DNA of 64,000 nt, taken from NCBI RefSeq assembly GCF_003369565.1, contig NZ_PIOD01000011.1, positions 124,001-188,000 of the forward strand. Reading direction: 5' to 3'. Origin of the DNA: Oceanobacillus chungangensis. GTDB lineage: Bacteria > Bacillota > Bacilli > Bacillales > Amphibacillaceae. A program made the position numbers and the translations under genes. The notes under the pieces are model-generated. The model had not been told where the DNA came from and did not search any database. It saw nothing but the letters and a program-made list of their open reading frames with translations. Below, piece after piece: positions 39,053 through 48,595 of the stretch. Each line of letters begins with the position of its first letter. The first letter of the stretch is position 1.

Positions 39053-39553
39053 TTAAATAACATATTCGTCACTTCGTACTTTTCGAATCTTTAATTCACT
39101 TGTTATCGGATCAAACTCTATCGTCCTACCGGAATTACCACCCACATCAGAGGATACAATTGGTATTTCAAATCCCTTTAACATTTCTTTTACCATATCA
39201 ACATTTCGAGCACCGATTCGCATCGTATCAGAGTTTGACGTAAACTGAAACATTTGAGCTCCTCCGGCGATTTTTGCTTTTAACCGCAGTTTACTTGCAC
39301 CATTTCGAACTAACTCATCCACTAGGATCGGAATAGCAGTGTCAGCATATTTAAATGCATTTAAATTAGTTTGCTTTGTATGTGATGAATCAGGAAGTAG
39401 TACATGGGCCAATCCTGCAATTCTCTTCGTATCGTCATAAACAACGACCCCAACGCAAGAGCCGAGACCTAGTGTCCGGATTGTATCTGGTGCTTTTACA
39501 AACTTCAAATCTGCAATGCCAACTCTTATCACTGTTTGATTTGAATTTTTCAT
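39053..39553 (-). CDS. cheD: Chemoreceptor glutamine deamidase CheD
   Basis: It deamidates receptor glutamines and binds CheC. The 166-residue protein has the catalytic Cys in GLGSCVGVVVYD, the His in AGLAHVLLPDS and KIAGGAQMF, so the active site is intact. It overlaps cheC by 4 bp. The cheC-cheD pair is complete. Confidence 0.96.
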   Translation of the reverse strand: MKNSNQTVIRVGIADLKFVKAPDTIRTLGLGSCVGVVVYDDTKRIAGLAHVLLPDSSHTKQTNLNAFKYADTAIPILVDELVRNGASKLRLKAKIAGGAQMFQFTSNSDTMRIGARNVDMVKEMLKGFEIPIVSSDVGGNSGRTIEFDPITSELKIRKVRSDEYVI

Positions 39554-40185
39554 AGATGTTCACTTATTCCTAACGCTGTAAATAATTTTGATAATGCCTC
39601 TGGGTGTGGAACAAAAAAGAAATTTCCATGGATGCCATCTTCAAGATTACTACTCTCAATCTTCGTATCAATAATAATCGCATAATCAGAAACCTGTGAG
39701 AGTTCAATTATTCCCATTGTTAAAACAGCACCAGCCATATCGATGCTTAGATGTGGTACAGATGGCTGCATATTAATATTCGTAAAATCCGATAATGCAG
39801 TAAGATATGAACCCGTTACTATATTTCCAATTTCTTGCAGTGCAGATAACGTCACTTCATTCACCGAATGATTATCTGTCAATGAAAAGTCGTGGTTATC
39901 AGTTAAATTCCTGACTAACATTTCCGCTTCTTCTACTTTCAAAATAAAATAAACAGTCCCAGGAACTTCCCCGTTAATTTGAAAGAGCAGCGCAACAACT
40001 AACTCTTCGGGACCACCAATCATTTCCATCATCTGATCAAAATCGAGAATATTAACAGAAGGAACTTGCATATTAATCTTTCTATTCGTTAACTTTGCCA
40101 TCGATGTTGCAGCATTTCCTGCGCCAATATTTCCAATTTCTCGTAAAAGGTCCTTTTGAGTACCCGTCAAGTTAAAATATTCCAT
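39550..40185 (-). CDS. cheC: CheY-P phosphatase CheC
   Basis: This 211-residue protein dephosphorylates CheY-P and is stimulated by CheD. Both phosphatase motifs of the D/S-x3-E-x2-N type are present: DLLREIGN near residue 12 and SALQEIGN in the second half. It lies between cheW and cheD. Confidence 0.95.
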   Translation of the reverse strand: MEYFNLTGTQKDLLREIGNIGAGNAATSMAKLTNRKINMQVPSVNILDFDQMMEMIGGPEELVVALLFQINGEVPGTVYFILKVEEAEMLVRNLTDNHDFSLTDNHSVNEVTLSALQEIGNIVTGSYLTALSDFTNINMQPSVPHLSIDMAGAVLTMGIIELSQVSDYAIIIDTKIESSNLEDGIHGNFFFVPHPEALSKLFTALGISEHL

Positions 40186-40189
40186 TTGC

Positions 40190-40663
40190 TCAGTCTTCCA
40201 AGAATACTAAAGATTCATTTGCTTCCATTTTTAATACCTTTTGTAAATTAAGCAGTACTATTAGACGATTATTGTATTTGGTCACACCATCAATATAATC
40301 AATATCAATAGAACCAATAGCAGCAGGCGGTTGTTCGATCATTTCTTCTGGCACATCAATAATATCATTTGCAGCATCAACAATTAATCCCACTTCCATC
40401 TCAGGCAGTGTAACAATGATAATGCGTGTCGATTCACTGACTGCAATTTCTTCCATACCAAAACGTAATCGTAAATCTATTATTGGTGTAACAACACCTC
40501 GAAGGTTTATTACTCCTTTAACAAATCCAGAAGTTTGTGGAACCCTTGTAATTGTATGCATCTTCTCAATAGCCCCTACCTGGTCTACTGGTAATGCATA
40601 CTCTTCATCTTTTAATTGAAAAACAATAACTTTTCCATCATTTGTAATATCTTTCTCCATCAT
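40190..40663 (-). CDS. cheW: Chemotaxis coupling protein CheW
   Basis: This is the scaffold that links receptors to the CheA kinase, 157 residues. It has VFQLKDEEYALPVDQVGAIE, NLRGVVTPIIDLRLRFG and VGLIVDAANDIIDVPEE. Two adjacent ATGs follow GGGAGGAAACC. It lies only 17 bp after cheB; the cheA gene that B. subtilis has between them is absent, so its usual partner is not encoded here. Confidence 0.96.
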   Translation of the reverse strand: MMEKDITNDGKVIVFQLKDEEYALPVDQVGAIEKMHTITRVPQTSGFVKGVINLRGVVTPIIDLRLRFGMEEIAVSESTRIIIVTLPEMEVGLIVDAANDIIDVPEEMIEQPPAAIGSIDIDYIDGVTKYNNRLIVLLNLQKVLKMEANESLVFLED

Positions 40664-40680
40664 GGTTTCCTCCCTAGCGT

Positions 40681-41739
40681 TTACTTCAAATTTCTCTCTA
40701 ATTTTACTAGCATTTCCCCTACATGATGCAGTGGGACAACATGATCAACTAATTTGGTGTCAGCAGCTGCTTTCGGCATTCCAAATACGATTGCTGTTTC
40801 TTTTGCTTCTGACAAAACGATTGTTTGTGGATCCATTTCATTTAAGCGTTTGATACCCTCTGACCCATCATTCCCCATCCCAGTTAGTACAACAGCAATT
40901 TTATTTGTGCTCGTCAGCGTAGCGACGGAGTCAAATAGTTCATCTACTGCAGGACGATGTCCATTTCTTAAGGCTTCTTTTGATAATTTAATTTTTATTA
41001 TTTGCCCTACTCTGACTACCTTCATATGGAAATTTCCTGGTGCAATATATGCCGTATTATTTTTAATTATCTCTCCATCTACGGCTTCTTTCACTTCTAT
41101 TTTAGTCAAGGTATTTAAACGATTAGCAAGTGACTTCGTAAACCCTTGAGGCATGTGCTGTACAATTAATATTGGCGGAATAAAATCACCGGGAAGATCT
41201 GTCAATACTTGCTGTAATGCTCTAGGTCCACCCGTTGACGTACCAATTGCTATAATAGTATTATCGAAAATCTTTTTCGCTGTTTTCCTCGTTGTTACAG
41301 TATTGAATTTCCTTAACTGTTTAGACTTATTAAAATTAACTTGCCAAGCAGTGATAACTGTTCGGATTATCTCTTCCTTGATCGAAGTCAAATTTAGCGA
41401 AATAGGTCCTGAAGGCTTCATAATAAAATCTACGGCGCCTTTAGAGATAGCTTCAATTGTACTGGATGCTCCTTCTTCCGAGACACTAGATAACATTACG
41501 ACTGGTAATGGATTCTTAAGCATAATTTCCTGTAATGCATCTATCCCATCCATCACAGGCATGTGAATATCCATTGTCACAACATCTGGGTTAAACATCT
41601 CGATTTTCTTCAGACCATCTTCACCATTACGTGCTGTCGAAACTACTTCAATACGTGGATCACTAGATAATATATCCGTGATAACTTTTCTCATAAATGC
41701 GGAATCATCAATTATGATAACTCGAATCGGTTTCATCAT
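40681..41739 (-). CDS. cheB: Chemotaxis response regulator methylesterase CheB
   Basis: It removes receptor methyl groups when phosphorylated. The 352-residue protein has an N-terminal receiver (acidic DD at residues 11-12, phospho-Asp in VTMDIHMPVMDG) and a C-terminal esterase. The Ser-His-Asp triad lies in IGTSTGGPRAL, IVQHMPQGFT and LTGMGNDGSEG. All key residues are intact. It follows flhG directly. Phosphorylation would need CheA, which is not in the operon. Confidence 0.96.
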   Translation of the reverse strand: MMKPIRVIIIDDSAFMRKVITDILSSDPRIEVVSTARNGEDGLKKIEMFNPDVVTMDIHMPVMDGIDALQEIMLKNPLPVVMLSSVSEEGASSTIEAISKGAVDFIMKPSGPISLNLTSIKEEIIRTVITAWQVNFNKSKQLRKFNTVTTRKTAKKIFDNTIIAIGTSTGGPRALQQVLTDLPGDFIPPILIVQHMPQGFTKSLANRLNTLTKIEVKEAVDGEIIKNNTAYIAPGNFHMKVVRVGQIIKIKLSKEALRNGHRPAVDELFDSVATLTSTNKIAVVLTGMGNDGSEGIKRLNEMDPQTIVLSEAKETAIVFGMPKAAADTKLVDHVVPLHHVGEMLVKLERNLK

Positions 41740-41740
41740 T

Positions 41741-42601
41741 TTACCTCTCCAATAGCATTTGTTTTAACCTCTGGATAAATGAAGTTTCTTTTGTATTACT
41801 ATTTTTTGTAATGTTTAAATAGTTATAAGTCAGTGCTTGCATCGCTTTTGATATTTTTGACTGCCTATTAAACAATATAAATGGGGTCTGTTTAATTACG
41901 GAATTAGTGACGCTCTTATCCTCTGGTAAAATACCGAGTTTCTCAATTTCGATTTGCAGAAACTGCGATACAACTTGCTTAAATCTTTCCAATGATTGTT
42001 CTCCTTCCTTTTGTGAGGAAGAGCGATTCATGATAACTGATAGAGGCATATCTCTGTTACTACCATTAACAAATTTTATCGCACTGTATGCATCCATAAT
42101 CGACGTTGGTTCTGGTGTCATAACGACGATACATTCATCCGCTGCAAGAATAAAGAATAAACTTTCCTTCGTCACTCCCGCACCCATATCAAAAAGAATA
42201 TAGTCATACAGTTGAACAACATCATTGTATTGTTGATAAAAGTGATCCTTCTTCCCTTCATCTAACGAAAAGAATTCATTAACACCGGATCCTCCTGCTA
42301 TAAACCCCAGGTTCTTAGGTCCTAGTTCAATAATATCGTGTATCGATTCATAGTGATGGAACAAATCAAAGACTGACTTCTTTGCATGCAACCCTAATAA
42401 TATATCAATGTTTCCCATTCCAACATCTAAATCAATCAGCAGTACTTTCTTTCCTTCATTTATTAATTCCAACGAAAAATTAACTGCAATATTGGATTTG
42501 CCGACTCCACCTTTACCACTAATAATACATAGTGTCTTCGCTTGCTTTGAATCACTTGATATTGCTAACTTTCTACGTAAGCTTGCAGCCTGATCATGCA
42601 T
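41741..42601 (-). CDS. flhG: Flagellar number regulator FlhG
   Basis: This is a MinD-like ATPase that controls flagellar placement with FlhF. The 286-residue protein has the N-terminal FlhF-activating motif DQAASLRRKL, the deviant Walker A IISGKGGVGKSNIAVNF, and IDLDVGMGNIDILLG. ATG 42601 has AGGTG nine bases upstream and overlaps the end of flhF by 8 bp. Confidence 0.94.
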   Translation of the reverse strand: MHDQAASLRRKLAISSDSKQAKTLCIISGKGGVGKSNIAVNFSLELINEGKKVLLIDLDVGMGNIDILLGLHAKKSVFDLFHHYESIHDIIELGPKNLGFIAGGSGVNEFFSLDEGKKDHFYQQYNDVVQLYDYILFDMGAGVTKESLFFILAADECIVVMTPEPTSIMDAYSAIKFVNGSNRDMPLSVIMNRSSSQKEGEQSLERFKQVVSQFLQIEIEKLGILPEDKSVTNSVIKQTPFILFNRQSKISKAMQALTYNYLNITKNSNTKETSFIQRLKQMLLER

Positions 42602-43718
42602 CACCAAAATCACCTACAAGAAGTTCTGCAATTCGTTCGGTAGATACTTTCATTAGATCATCAGGTACATCTTGTCCATTTGTAACATAGGCAACGCCTA
42701 TCTGATTATCTATTACAACATTAAGCATACTACCATACTGCCGTGTTTCATCAAGCTTCGTAAAGATTACTTCTTTTACGGAAAGATGCCTGAATTGCTT
42801 ATATATTTCTATAATATCTTGTGGTTTAGCCGTTAAGGATAGTACAACATACGTATCCATCGCAACTTGCATGGCCACACTTTTTTCTAATTCACGTACA
42901 TATTTCTCATCTCGGAAGTTTCTGCCTGCAGTATCCACGAGAATGACATCATAATCGTGGAATTTTTCCACTGCCCGTTTATAATCAGGAATAGAATATG
43001 CTACTTCTAAAGGGATATTTAATATTTTCGCATATGTTTTCAATTGATCAATTGCCGCTATCCGATATGTATCTGTTGTTATGAATGCAACTTTTTTATG
43101 ATCCTTCAATATCATATTCGCAGCAATTTTAGCAATTGTCGTCGTCTTTCCAACCCCAGTTGGACCAACAAATTGAATCACTTTTTTCTCATATGCGATA
43201 CTGTTAAATGGTATATCCTGAAGCATTTCATTAATGAGCTCTTTCGTATCTCGCTTCACTGTATCCATATCAGCAGTAATTTCGGCTGCTTCATGCCTGG
43301 CAATTAGCGCATCGATAATTTGTCGTGCAATTGTAGAACTAATCTCATGATAGAGCAAATGCTGATACATTTCTTGATATTGTATCGGGTATTGATTCAC
43401 TTTCTCGGCTTGATATTCCATCATTTTTTTAAGCTGCTTTAACTCACTTAAGACAATTGCACTTTCATTATTTGCTCTTTGCGGCAAAAAGTGGTCCAGC
43501 TTTTTTTCTTGCACCATTCTCTTCTCTTCTAATTTACGTTGCTTTGGCACAGAATCAAGTGCAGCAACTACTTCAATTCTTTTTTTCTTAAATAAGCCCA
43601 AAATGCCACCCTGCTGTATTTCTTGTGAATTTAATATAACAGCATCTGGTCCAAGTTCTTTTCGTATTTCTTTCATTGCTTCTAGCATTGTTGGCGCTAT
43701 ATACTTTTTCATCTTCAT
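42594..43718 (-). CDS. flhF: Flagellar SRP-family GTPase FlhF
   Basis: This membrane-associated GTPase positions nascent flagella. The 374-residue protein has an N-terminal basic B-domain and an NG domain with GPTGVGKTTTIAKIAA, DTYRIAAIDQLKTYAKI, DTAGRNFRD and TKLDETRQYG. It overlaps flhA by 4 bp and flhG by 8 bp. Confidence 0.95.
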   Translation of the reverse strand: MKMKKYIAPTMLEAMKEIRKELGPDAVILNSQEIQQGGILGLFKKKRIEVVAALDSVPKQRKLEEKRMVQEKKLDHFLPQRANNESAIVLSELKQLKKMMEYQAEKVNQYPIQYQEMYQHLLYHEISSTIARQIIDALIARHEAAEITADMDTVKRDTKELINEMLQDIPFNSIAYEKKVIQFVGPTGVGKTTTIAKIAANMILKDHKKVAFITTDTYRIAAIDQLKTYAKILNIPLEVAYSIPDYKRAVEKFHDYDVILVDTAGRNFRDEKYVRELEKSVAMQVAMDTYVVLSLTAKPQDIIEIYKQFRHLSVKEVIFTKLDETRQYGSMLNVVIDNQIGVAYVTNGQDVPDDLMKVSTERIAELLVGDFGDA

Positions 43719-45751
43719 GCTACATTCACCACTCCAACACTTTGAACTTGTACATTTGGTTCTAGCTCATTATATGACAGTACGACAACCTGAGGTAAGA
43801 ACCTGTCTAGTAACTGTTTTAAATACATGCGAATTGCTGGGGAACATAATATTATTGCTGTTTCTTCTTGAAGCGTTAGCTTTTCTACTTCTGCATGAAC
43901 CGTTTTAATTATCGATTGCTGAGATTCCGGGTCTAAAGATAGAAAATTACCATGCTCCGTTTGTTTAATATTTTCAGCAATTATTTTTTCTACTTTTCCT
44001 GATACTGTGATCACTTTTAAGGACAGGTCATCAGCTGTATATTGCTTTGTAATTTGAGCAGATAATGCTTGCCTTACGTATTCCCCTAATAGCTCGGTAT
44101 CGTTAGTTAACTTCGAAAAATCAGCCAGTGTTTCGAAAATGATTGGTAAATTGCGAATTGAAATACTTTCTCTTAATAATTTTGCAAGGACTTTTTGAAT
44201 ATCTCCAGTTGCAAGTGGCTCTGGTGTCACCTCATCAACTAAAATTGGATATGATTCTTTAAGGTGGTCAATTAACTGTTTCGTTTCTTGTCTTCCTAGT
44301 AAAATATGTGCATAATTCTTAATTACCTCAGTAATATGTGTCGAGACAACAGATGGTGGATCCACCACTGTATAACCTGACAATTCAGCTTCATCCTTTA
44401 TTTCTTCGCTTATCCATTTAGCTGGCAAACCAAATGCAGGTTCTTTCGTGTCGATACCTTCAATTTCGTCGTCATCAATACCTGGAGCCATCGCTAAATA
44501 ATGATCTAATAGTAATTCACCTGAAGCTACGACATTCCCTTTAACCTTGAGCCGATACTCATTCGGATTAAGTTGAATATTGTCACGGATACGCACTACT
44601 GGAATAACGATTCCAAGTTCTATCGCTAATTGCCTGCGAATCATCACAATTCGATCCAATAAGTCCCCACCCTGATTTGCATCTGCTAATGGAATAAGTG
44701 CATAACCAAACTCAAATTCTATAGGATCCATACTTAATAGATTCACTACATTTTCCGGGGATCGCATCGCAGAACTTTCAGCCTGTACATCTTCCTCAAT
44801 ATCTGCTATTTCTGGTTCATTAGACTGTTTTAACAACATGTAACCGCTGATTGCTAATAATCCCGCAAGTGTTGTAGTTAATAAGAAATTAATAGGAGTA
44901 ATTACTCCTATTAGAAACATTGTTCCAGCAGCAATAAATAATAATTTCGGGTATTGCGTTAGCTGTCCTGTTACTTGTGTGCCCAAATTTCCTAAACCAC
45001 TTGATCTAGTCACTACAATACCTGTTGCAGTTGATACTAATAATGCTGGGATTTGACTTACTAACCCATCACCAACAGTTAGACGAGTAAAGGTTGTAAC
45101 AGCTTCGCCAACTGGCATTCCCATTTGCATCATTCCAATGATAATTCCAAATACGATATTAATAATAACAATAATGATACCAGCAATTGCATCGCCTTTA
45201 ACGAACTTACTGGCACCATCCATGGAACCATGAAAATCCGCTTCTCTTTCCACTTTTTCACGTCTTTCTCTTGCTTCTTTTTCGGAAACTAGACCAGCAT
45301 TTAAGTCTGCATCAATAGCCATTTGCTTTCCTGGCATCGCATCAAGGGAGAACCTTGCTGCTACTTCAGATACACGCTCCGAACCTTTCGTAATGACTAG
45401 GAAGTTGATAATGACTAGTATGATAAATACTACAAAACCAACTAATGGATTATCACCAATTACGAATGATCCAAACGTATCTACAACACCACCAGCATCT
45501 CCTTCTGATAATATCGCTCTTGTCGTTGATACATTTAGTGCTAGGCGAAATAACGTTAATAATAAAATCAATGTAGGAAATACGGAAAACTGTAACACTT
45601 CCGTCGTATTCATTGATACTAAAATAACAATTAGGGACAAGGTTATATTCACTAAAATAAGTATGTCTAATAGCCATCCCGGTAATGGAATTACTAGCAT
45701 CATTATTACTACAATTACCGCTACAAGAACGGATAAATCTCGTACTTTCAT
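43715..45751 (-). CDS. flhA: Flagellar export gate protein FlhA
   Basis: This is the large nonameric export-gate component, 678 residues. Eight membrane helices occupy the N-terminal half. The FHIPEP-type signature region reads FSLDAMPGKQMAIDADLNAG, and the cytoplasmic C-domain accepts chaperone-substrate complexes. It follows flhB by 19 bp. Confidence 0.97.
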   Translation of the reverse strand: MKVRDLSVLVAVIVVIMMLVIPLPGWLLDILILVNITLSLIVILVSMNTTEVLQFSVFPTLILLLTLFRLALNVSTTRAILSEGDAGGVVDTFGSFVIGDNPLVGFVVFIILVIINFLVITKGSERVSEVAARFSLDAMPGKQMAIDADLNAGLVSEKEARERREKVEREADFHGSMDGASKFVKGDAIAGIIIVIINIVFGIIIGMMQMGMPVGEAVTTFTRLTVGDGLVSQIPALLVSTATGIVVTRSSGLGNLGTQVTGQLTQYPKLLFIAAGTMFLIGVITPINFLLTTTLAGLLAISGYMLLKQSNEPEIADIEEDVQAESSAMRSPENVVNLLSMDPIEFEFGYALIPLADANQGGDLLDRIVMIRRQLAIELGIVIPVVRIRDNIQLNPNEYRLKVKGNVVASGELLLDHYLAMAPGIDDDEIEGIDTKEPAFGLPAKWISEEIKDEAELSGYTVVDPPSVVSTHITEVIKNYAHILLGRQETKQLIDHLKESYPILVDEVTPEPLATGDIQKVLAKLLRESISIRNLPIIFETLADFSKLTNDTELLGEYVRQALSAQITKQYTADDLSLKVITVSGKVEKIIAENIKQTEHGNFLSLDPESQQSIIKTVHAEVEKLTLQEETAIILCSPAIRMYLKQLLDRFLPQVVVLSYNELEPNVQVQSVGVVNVA

Positions 45752-45770
45752 GGATGACTCTCCTCATTGC

Positions 45771-46850
45771 TTAAGCTTTTTTCTCTAGTCGGTAAACATA
45801 TGCCAAAATTTCGGCAACTGCCTTGTAAAATTCCTCTGGTATGACATCACCAATTTCAACGGCTTTATATAAGGCCCGCGCTAGCGGCCGATTTTCAATC
45901 ATGACGACATCATGTTCTTTTGCAATTTCCTTAATCTTTAATGCCGTTTGATCAACACCTAGTGCAATAACATATGGTGCGCTTGCTTTTTGCTCATCAT
46001 ATTTTATTGCAATTGCGTAATGCGTCGGGTTCGTAATAACTACATCTGCATTTGGCACTTCGCTCATCATTCGTCTTGTCGCTGCTTGCCTTTGTTTCTC
46101 TTTAATCTTAGATTTAATTAATGGGTCACCTTCCATATTTTTATACTCATCTTTGATATCTTGTTTTGACATTCTCAAGTTTTTTTCATAATCAAAACGT
46201 TGGTACGCATAATCAAGTATGGCTAAAAATAATAATGCAATCGTCGCAGAAATACCCATTGTCGTTGTGACCGTACCGAAAAAAGATAGTGCATTCTCTG
46301 CCGTCGTAAAGGCGGTCATTAGCATCTCATCCTTATATATCCAAATGATAAAGAATGTGATTGCACCGATACAAACAATTTTTAATAATGATTTTAATAA
46401 CTCTACTAAAGCTCGGATTGAAAATATCCGTTTGGCACCTTGAATGGGATCAATTCGCTTCAAATCAAACTTTAGTGATTCGGTTGTAAATAAAAAACCT
46501 ATCTGTAAAAAATTTGAAGCAAGTGCTGCGATAATTGCAATTATAAATATAGGAGCTACCATTTTCATAAGCTCAAAGACTGTTATTAAGAAAGTTTGCA
46601 TTACACTAGAGACGGTAACTTCTTGATCTATATAATTTGTAAAAAATTGTTCATATAGTGTGGTCATATGACCTAATATATAATTACTAAACAGAATTAA
46701 GGTAACAAGACAACTTAATAATAAAATCGCCGCATTAACATCTTGGCTTTTTGCCACTTTACCTTTTTTACGTTCATCTTGTCTTTTCTTTGGAGTTGCC
46801 TTCTCAGTCTTCTCACCTGCAAAAAACTGTAATTCCATTTTTAGTTGCAA
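45771..46850 (-). CDS. flhB: Flagellar export switch protein FlhB
   Basis: This autocleaving gate protein switches export specificity from hook to filament. The 359-residue protein has four membrane helices and the self-cleavage site NPTH in VVITNPTHYAIAIKYD. I use a TTG start at 46850, eight bases after GGAGG, because the resulting QLKMELQFFAGEKTEKATPK aligns with B. subtilis. The longer frame begins with a GTG inside the ribosome site. Confidence 0.95.
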   Translation of the reverse strand: MQLKMELQFFAGEKTEKATPKKRQDERKKGKVAKSQDVNAAILLLSCLVTLILFSNYILGHMTTLYEQFFTNYIDQEVTVSSVMQTFLITVFELMKMVAPIFIIAIIAALASNFLQIGFLFTTESLKFDLKRIDPIQGAKRIFSIRALVELLKSLLKIVCIGAITFFIIWIYKDEMLMTAFTTAENALSFFGTVTTTMGISATIALLFLAILDYAYQRFDYEKNLRMSKQDIKDEYKNMEGDPLIKSKIKEKQRQAATRRMMSEVPNADVVITNPTHYAIAIKYDEQKASAPYVIALGVDQTALKIKEIAKEHDVVMIENRPLARALYKAVEIGDVIPEEFYKAVAEILAYVYRLEKKA

Positions 46851-46851
46851 G

Positions 46852-47631
46852 TTAAGCACCTCCGAATAATTGCATTAACCCACGCATCGTCTTAAACATC
46901 GTATCAAATAAATACTGTGCTAATGACATATAAAGCGGTAGAAATATTAAAAGTGCGACTAAGCCTACGATTATTTTCAGTGGCAGCCCAACAACAAAAA
47001 CATTCAGCTGTGGAACCGTTCGTGCAATTATACCTAGCGCAATATCAACTAAAAATAAACAACCAACAATAGGCAGCGCAATTTGAAAAGCAATAATAAA
47101 CATATTATTAAACGAATGGATAACAAAATCAGCAATTGATTTATTTTCAAATGGAATAAAAGTATCTATTGGAATGAATTGATAACTATTATAAATTCCA
47201 TCGATAATTAAATGATGACCATCGATTGATAAGAGAAATAATAATGATGTGATATTCAAAAACTGTCCACTTATTGGACTTTGAGTCCCTGTTTGTGGAT
47301 CCATTACATTGGCAATCGCAAATCCCATTTGAAAATCAATTAACCCCCCTGCTACTTGAATAGCAGAAAGAATTATAAACGCGATAAGTCCAATTAACAT
47401 TCCGACAATTATCTCTTTCATAAGCAGCAAGAGGAACATCTCGTCGATCGCAATCAAGGACGTATCAACTGTATAGAACATTGTTAATGCTAAGAAAAAG
47501 CTAAATCCAATTTTATATTGAACTGGAATTGTACGATAAGAAAATAAAGGCATTGTAACAAAAAAGGCCATTACCCTTACAAAGATTAATAGAAATACTG
47601 GTAGACTATTCAAATTTATTAATTCAAGCAT
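46852..47631 (-). CDS. fliR: Flagellar export protein FliR
   Basis: This is a membrane component of the export core, 259 residues with about six hydrophobic helices (LINLNSLPVFLLIFVRVMAF at the N-terminus, PLKIIVGLVALLIFLPLYM near the end). It is adjacent to fliQ (3 bp) and flhB (1 bp). Confidence 0.95.
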   Translation of the reverse strand: MLELINLNSLPVFLLIFVRVMAFFVTMPLFSYRTIPVQYKIGFSFFLALTMFYTVDTSLIAIDEMFLLLLMKEIIVGMLIGLIAFIILSAIQVAGGLIDFQMGFAIANVMDPQTGTQSPISGQFLNITSLLFLLSIDGHHLIIDGIYNSYQFIPIDTFIPFENKSIADFVIHSFNNMFIIAFQIALPIVGCLFLVDIALGIIARTVPQLNVFVVGLPLKIIVGLVALLIFLPLYMSLAQYLFDTMFKTMRGLMQLFGGA

Positions 47632-47634
47632 AAT

Positions 47635-47904
47635 TTACCCCACAAACTGGTTTAAGCTTTGAAATATTGATGCAGTAAACTCTACCATCGTTGTTAACAT
47701 CCATGGACCGAGAAATATTAGTCCAACTAATACTGCAATAATCTTCGGGACAAAGGCCAATGTTTGTTCTTGAATCTGTGTTGTAGCTTGGAAAATACTC
47801 ACAAGCAGACCAACAGCAAGGGCCAAAATTAATAAAGGTCCTGTTACAAGTAACAGTGTTGATATTGCATTTTCTGCCAATGCCAAAACGTATTCACTAC
47901 TCAT
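47635..47904 (-). CDS. fliQ: Flagellar export protein FliQ
   Basis: This 89-residue export-core protein has two membrane helices and the conserved LLVSIFQATTQIQEQTLAFV between them. Confidence 0.96.
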   Translation of the reverse strand: MSSEYVLALAENAISTLLLVTGPLLILALAVGLLVSIFQATTQIQEQTLAFVPKIIAVLVGLIFLGPWMLTTMVEFTASIFQSLNQFVG

Positions 47905-47929
47905 TTACCTTATAGCCCCTTTCATCCTG

Positions 47930-48595
47930 CTAAAAACCATCTAACAACGAATGTGTAATTAAATACCAGCCATCTACTAAAACAAATAATAAGATTTTAA
48001 ATGGTAATGAAATCATTACTGGCGGTAACATCATCATCCCCATTGACATGAGAATACTAGCAACAGCCATATCAATAACCAAAAACGGTATGAAAATCAT
48101 AAAGCCCATTTGAAATGCTGTTTTTAATTCACTAATCGCAAAAGCTGGAACTAATGTCGTTAGCGGAATATCCTGGATTGTTTCAGGCTGTTCAATTTGT
48201 GAGTAATTTAAAAATAATGCTAAATCCTTTTGTCTTGTGTGGCTAGCCATGAAATCTTTTAATGGTGTACTGGCATTGTCATATGCTTCGTCCAATGTTA
48301 TTTCTTCTGCAAATAAAGGTTCTAATGCTTCCTCATATACTTGATTAAATATTGGTGCCATGATGAAAAAGGTCAAGAATAGTGCAAGACCAATTAAAAC
48401 TTGGTTTGGCGGCATTTGTTGTGTACCGAGTGATGTTCGAACAAATGACAATACAATAATGATCCTTGTGAAGCTCGTCATCAAAATTAAGATTCCTGGC
48501 GCTAATGATAAAACTGTTAGTAATAAAATTAATTTAACAGATGTCGCTACATTTGAGGGGTCAGAGCTCGAAAACATATCAACAAATTCATTCAT
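47930..48595 (-). CDS. fliP: Flagellar export protein FliP
   Basis: This is the main export-core subunit, 221 residues. It contains LMTSFTRIIIVLSFVRTSLG, PPNQVLIGLALFLTFFIMAP and LVPAFAISELKTAFQMGF. It overlaps fliO by 8 bp. Confidence 0.97.
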   Translation of the reverse strand: MNEFVDMFSSSDPSNVATSVKLILLLTVLSLAPGILILMTSFTRIIIVLSFVRTSLGTQQMPPNQVLIGLALFLTFFIMAPIFNQVYEEALEPLFAEEITLDEAYDNASTPLKDFMASHTRQKDLALFLNYSQIEQPETIQDIPLTTLVPAFAISELKTAFQMGFMIFIPFLVIDMAVASILMSMGMMMLPPVMISLPFKILLFVLVDGWYLITHSLLDGF

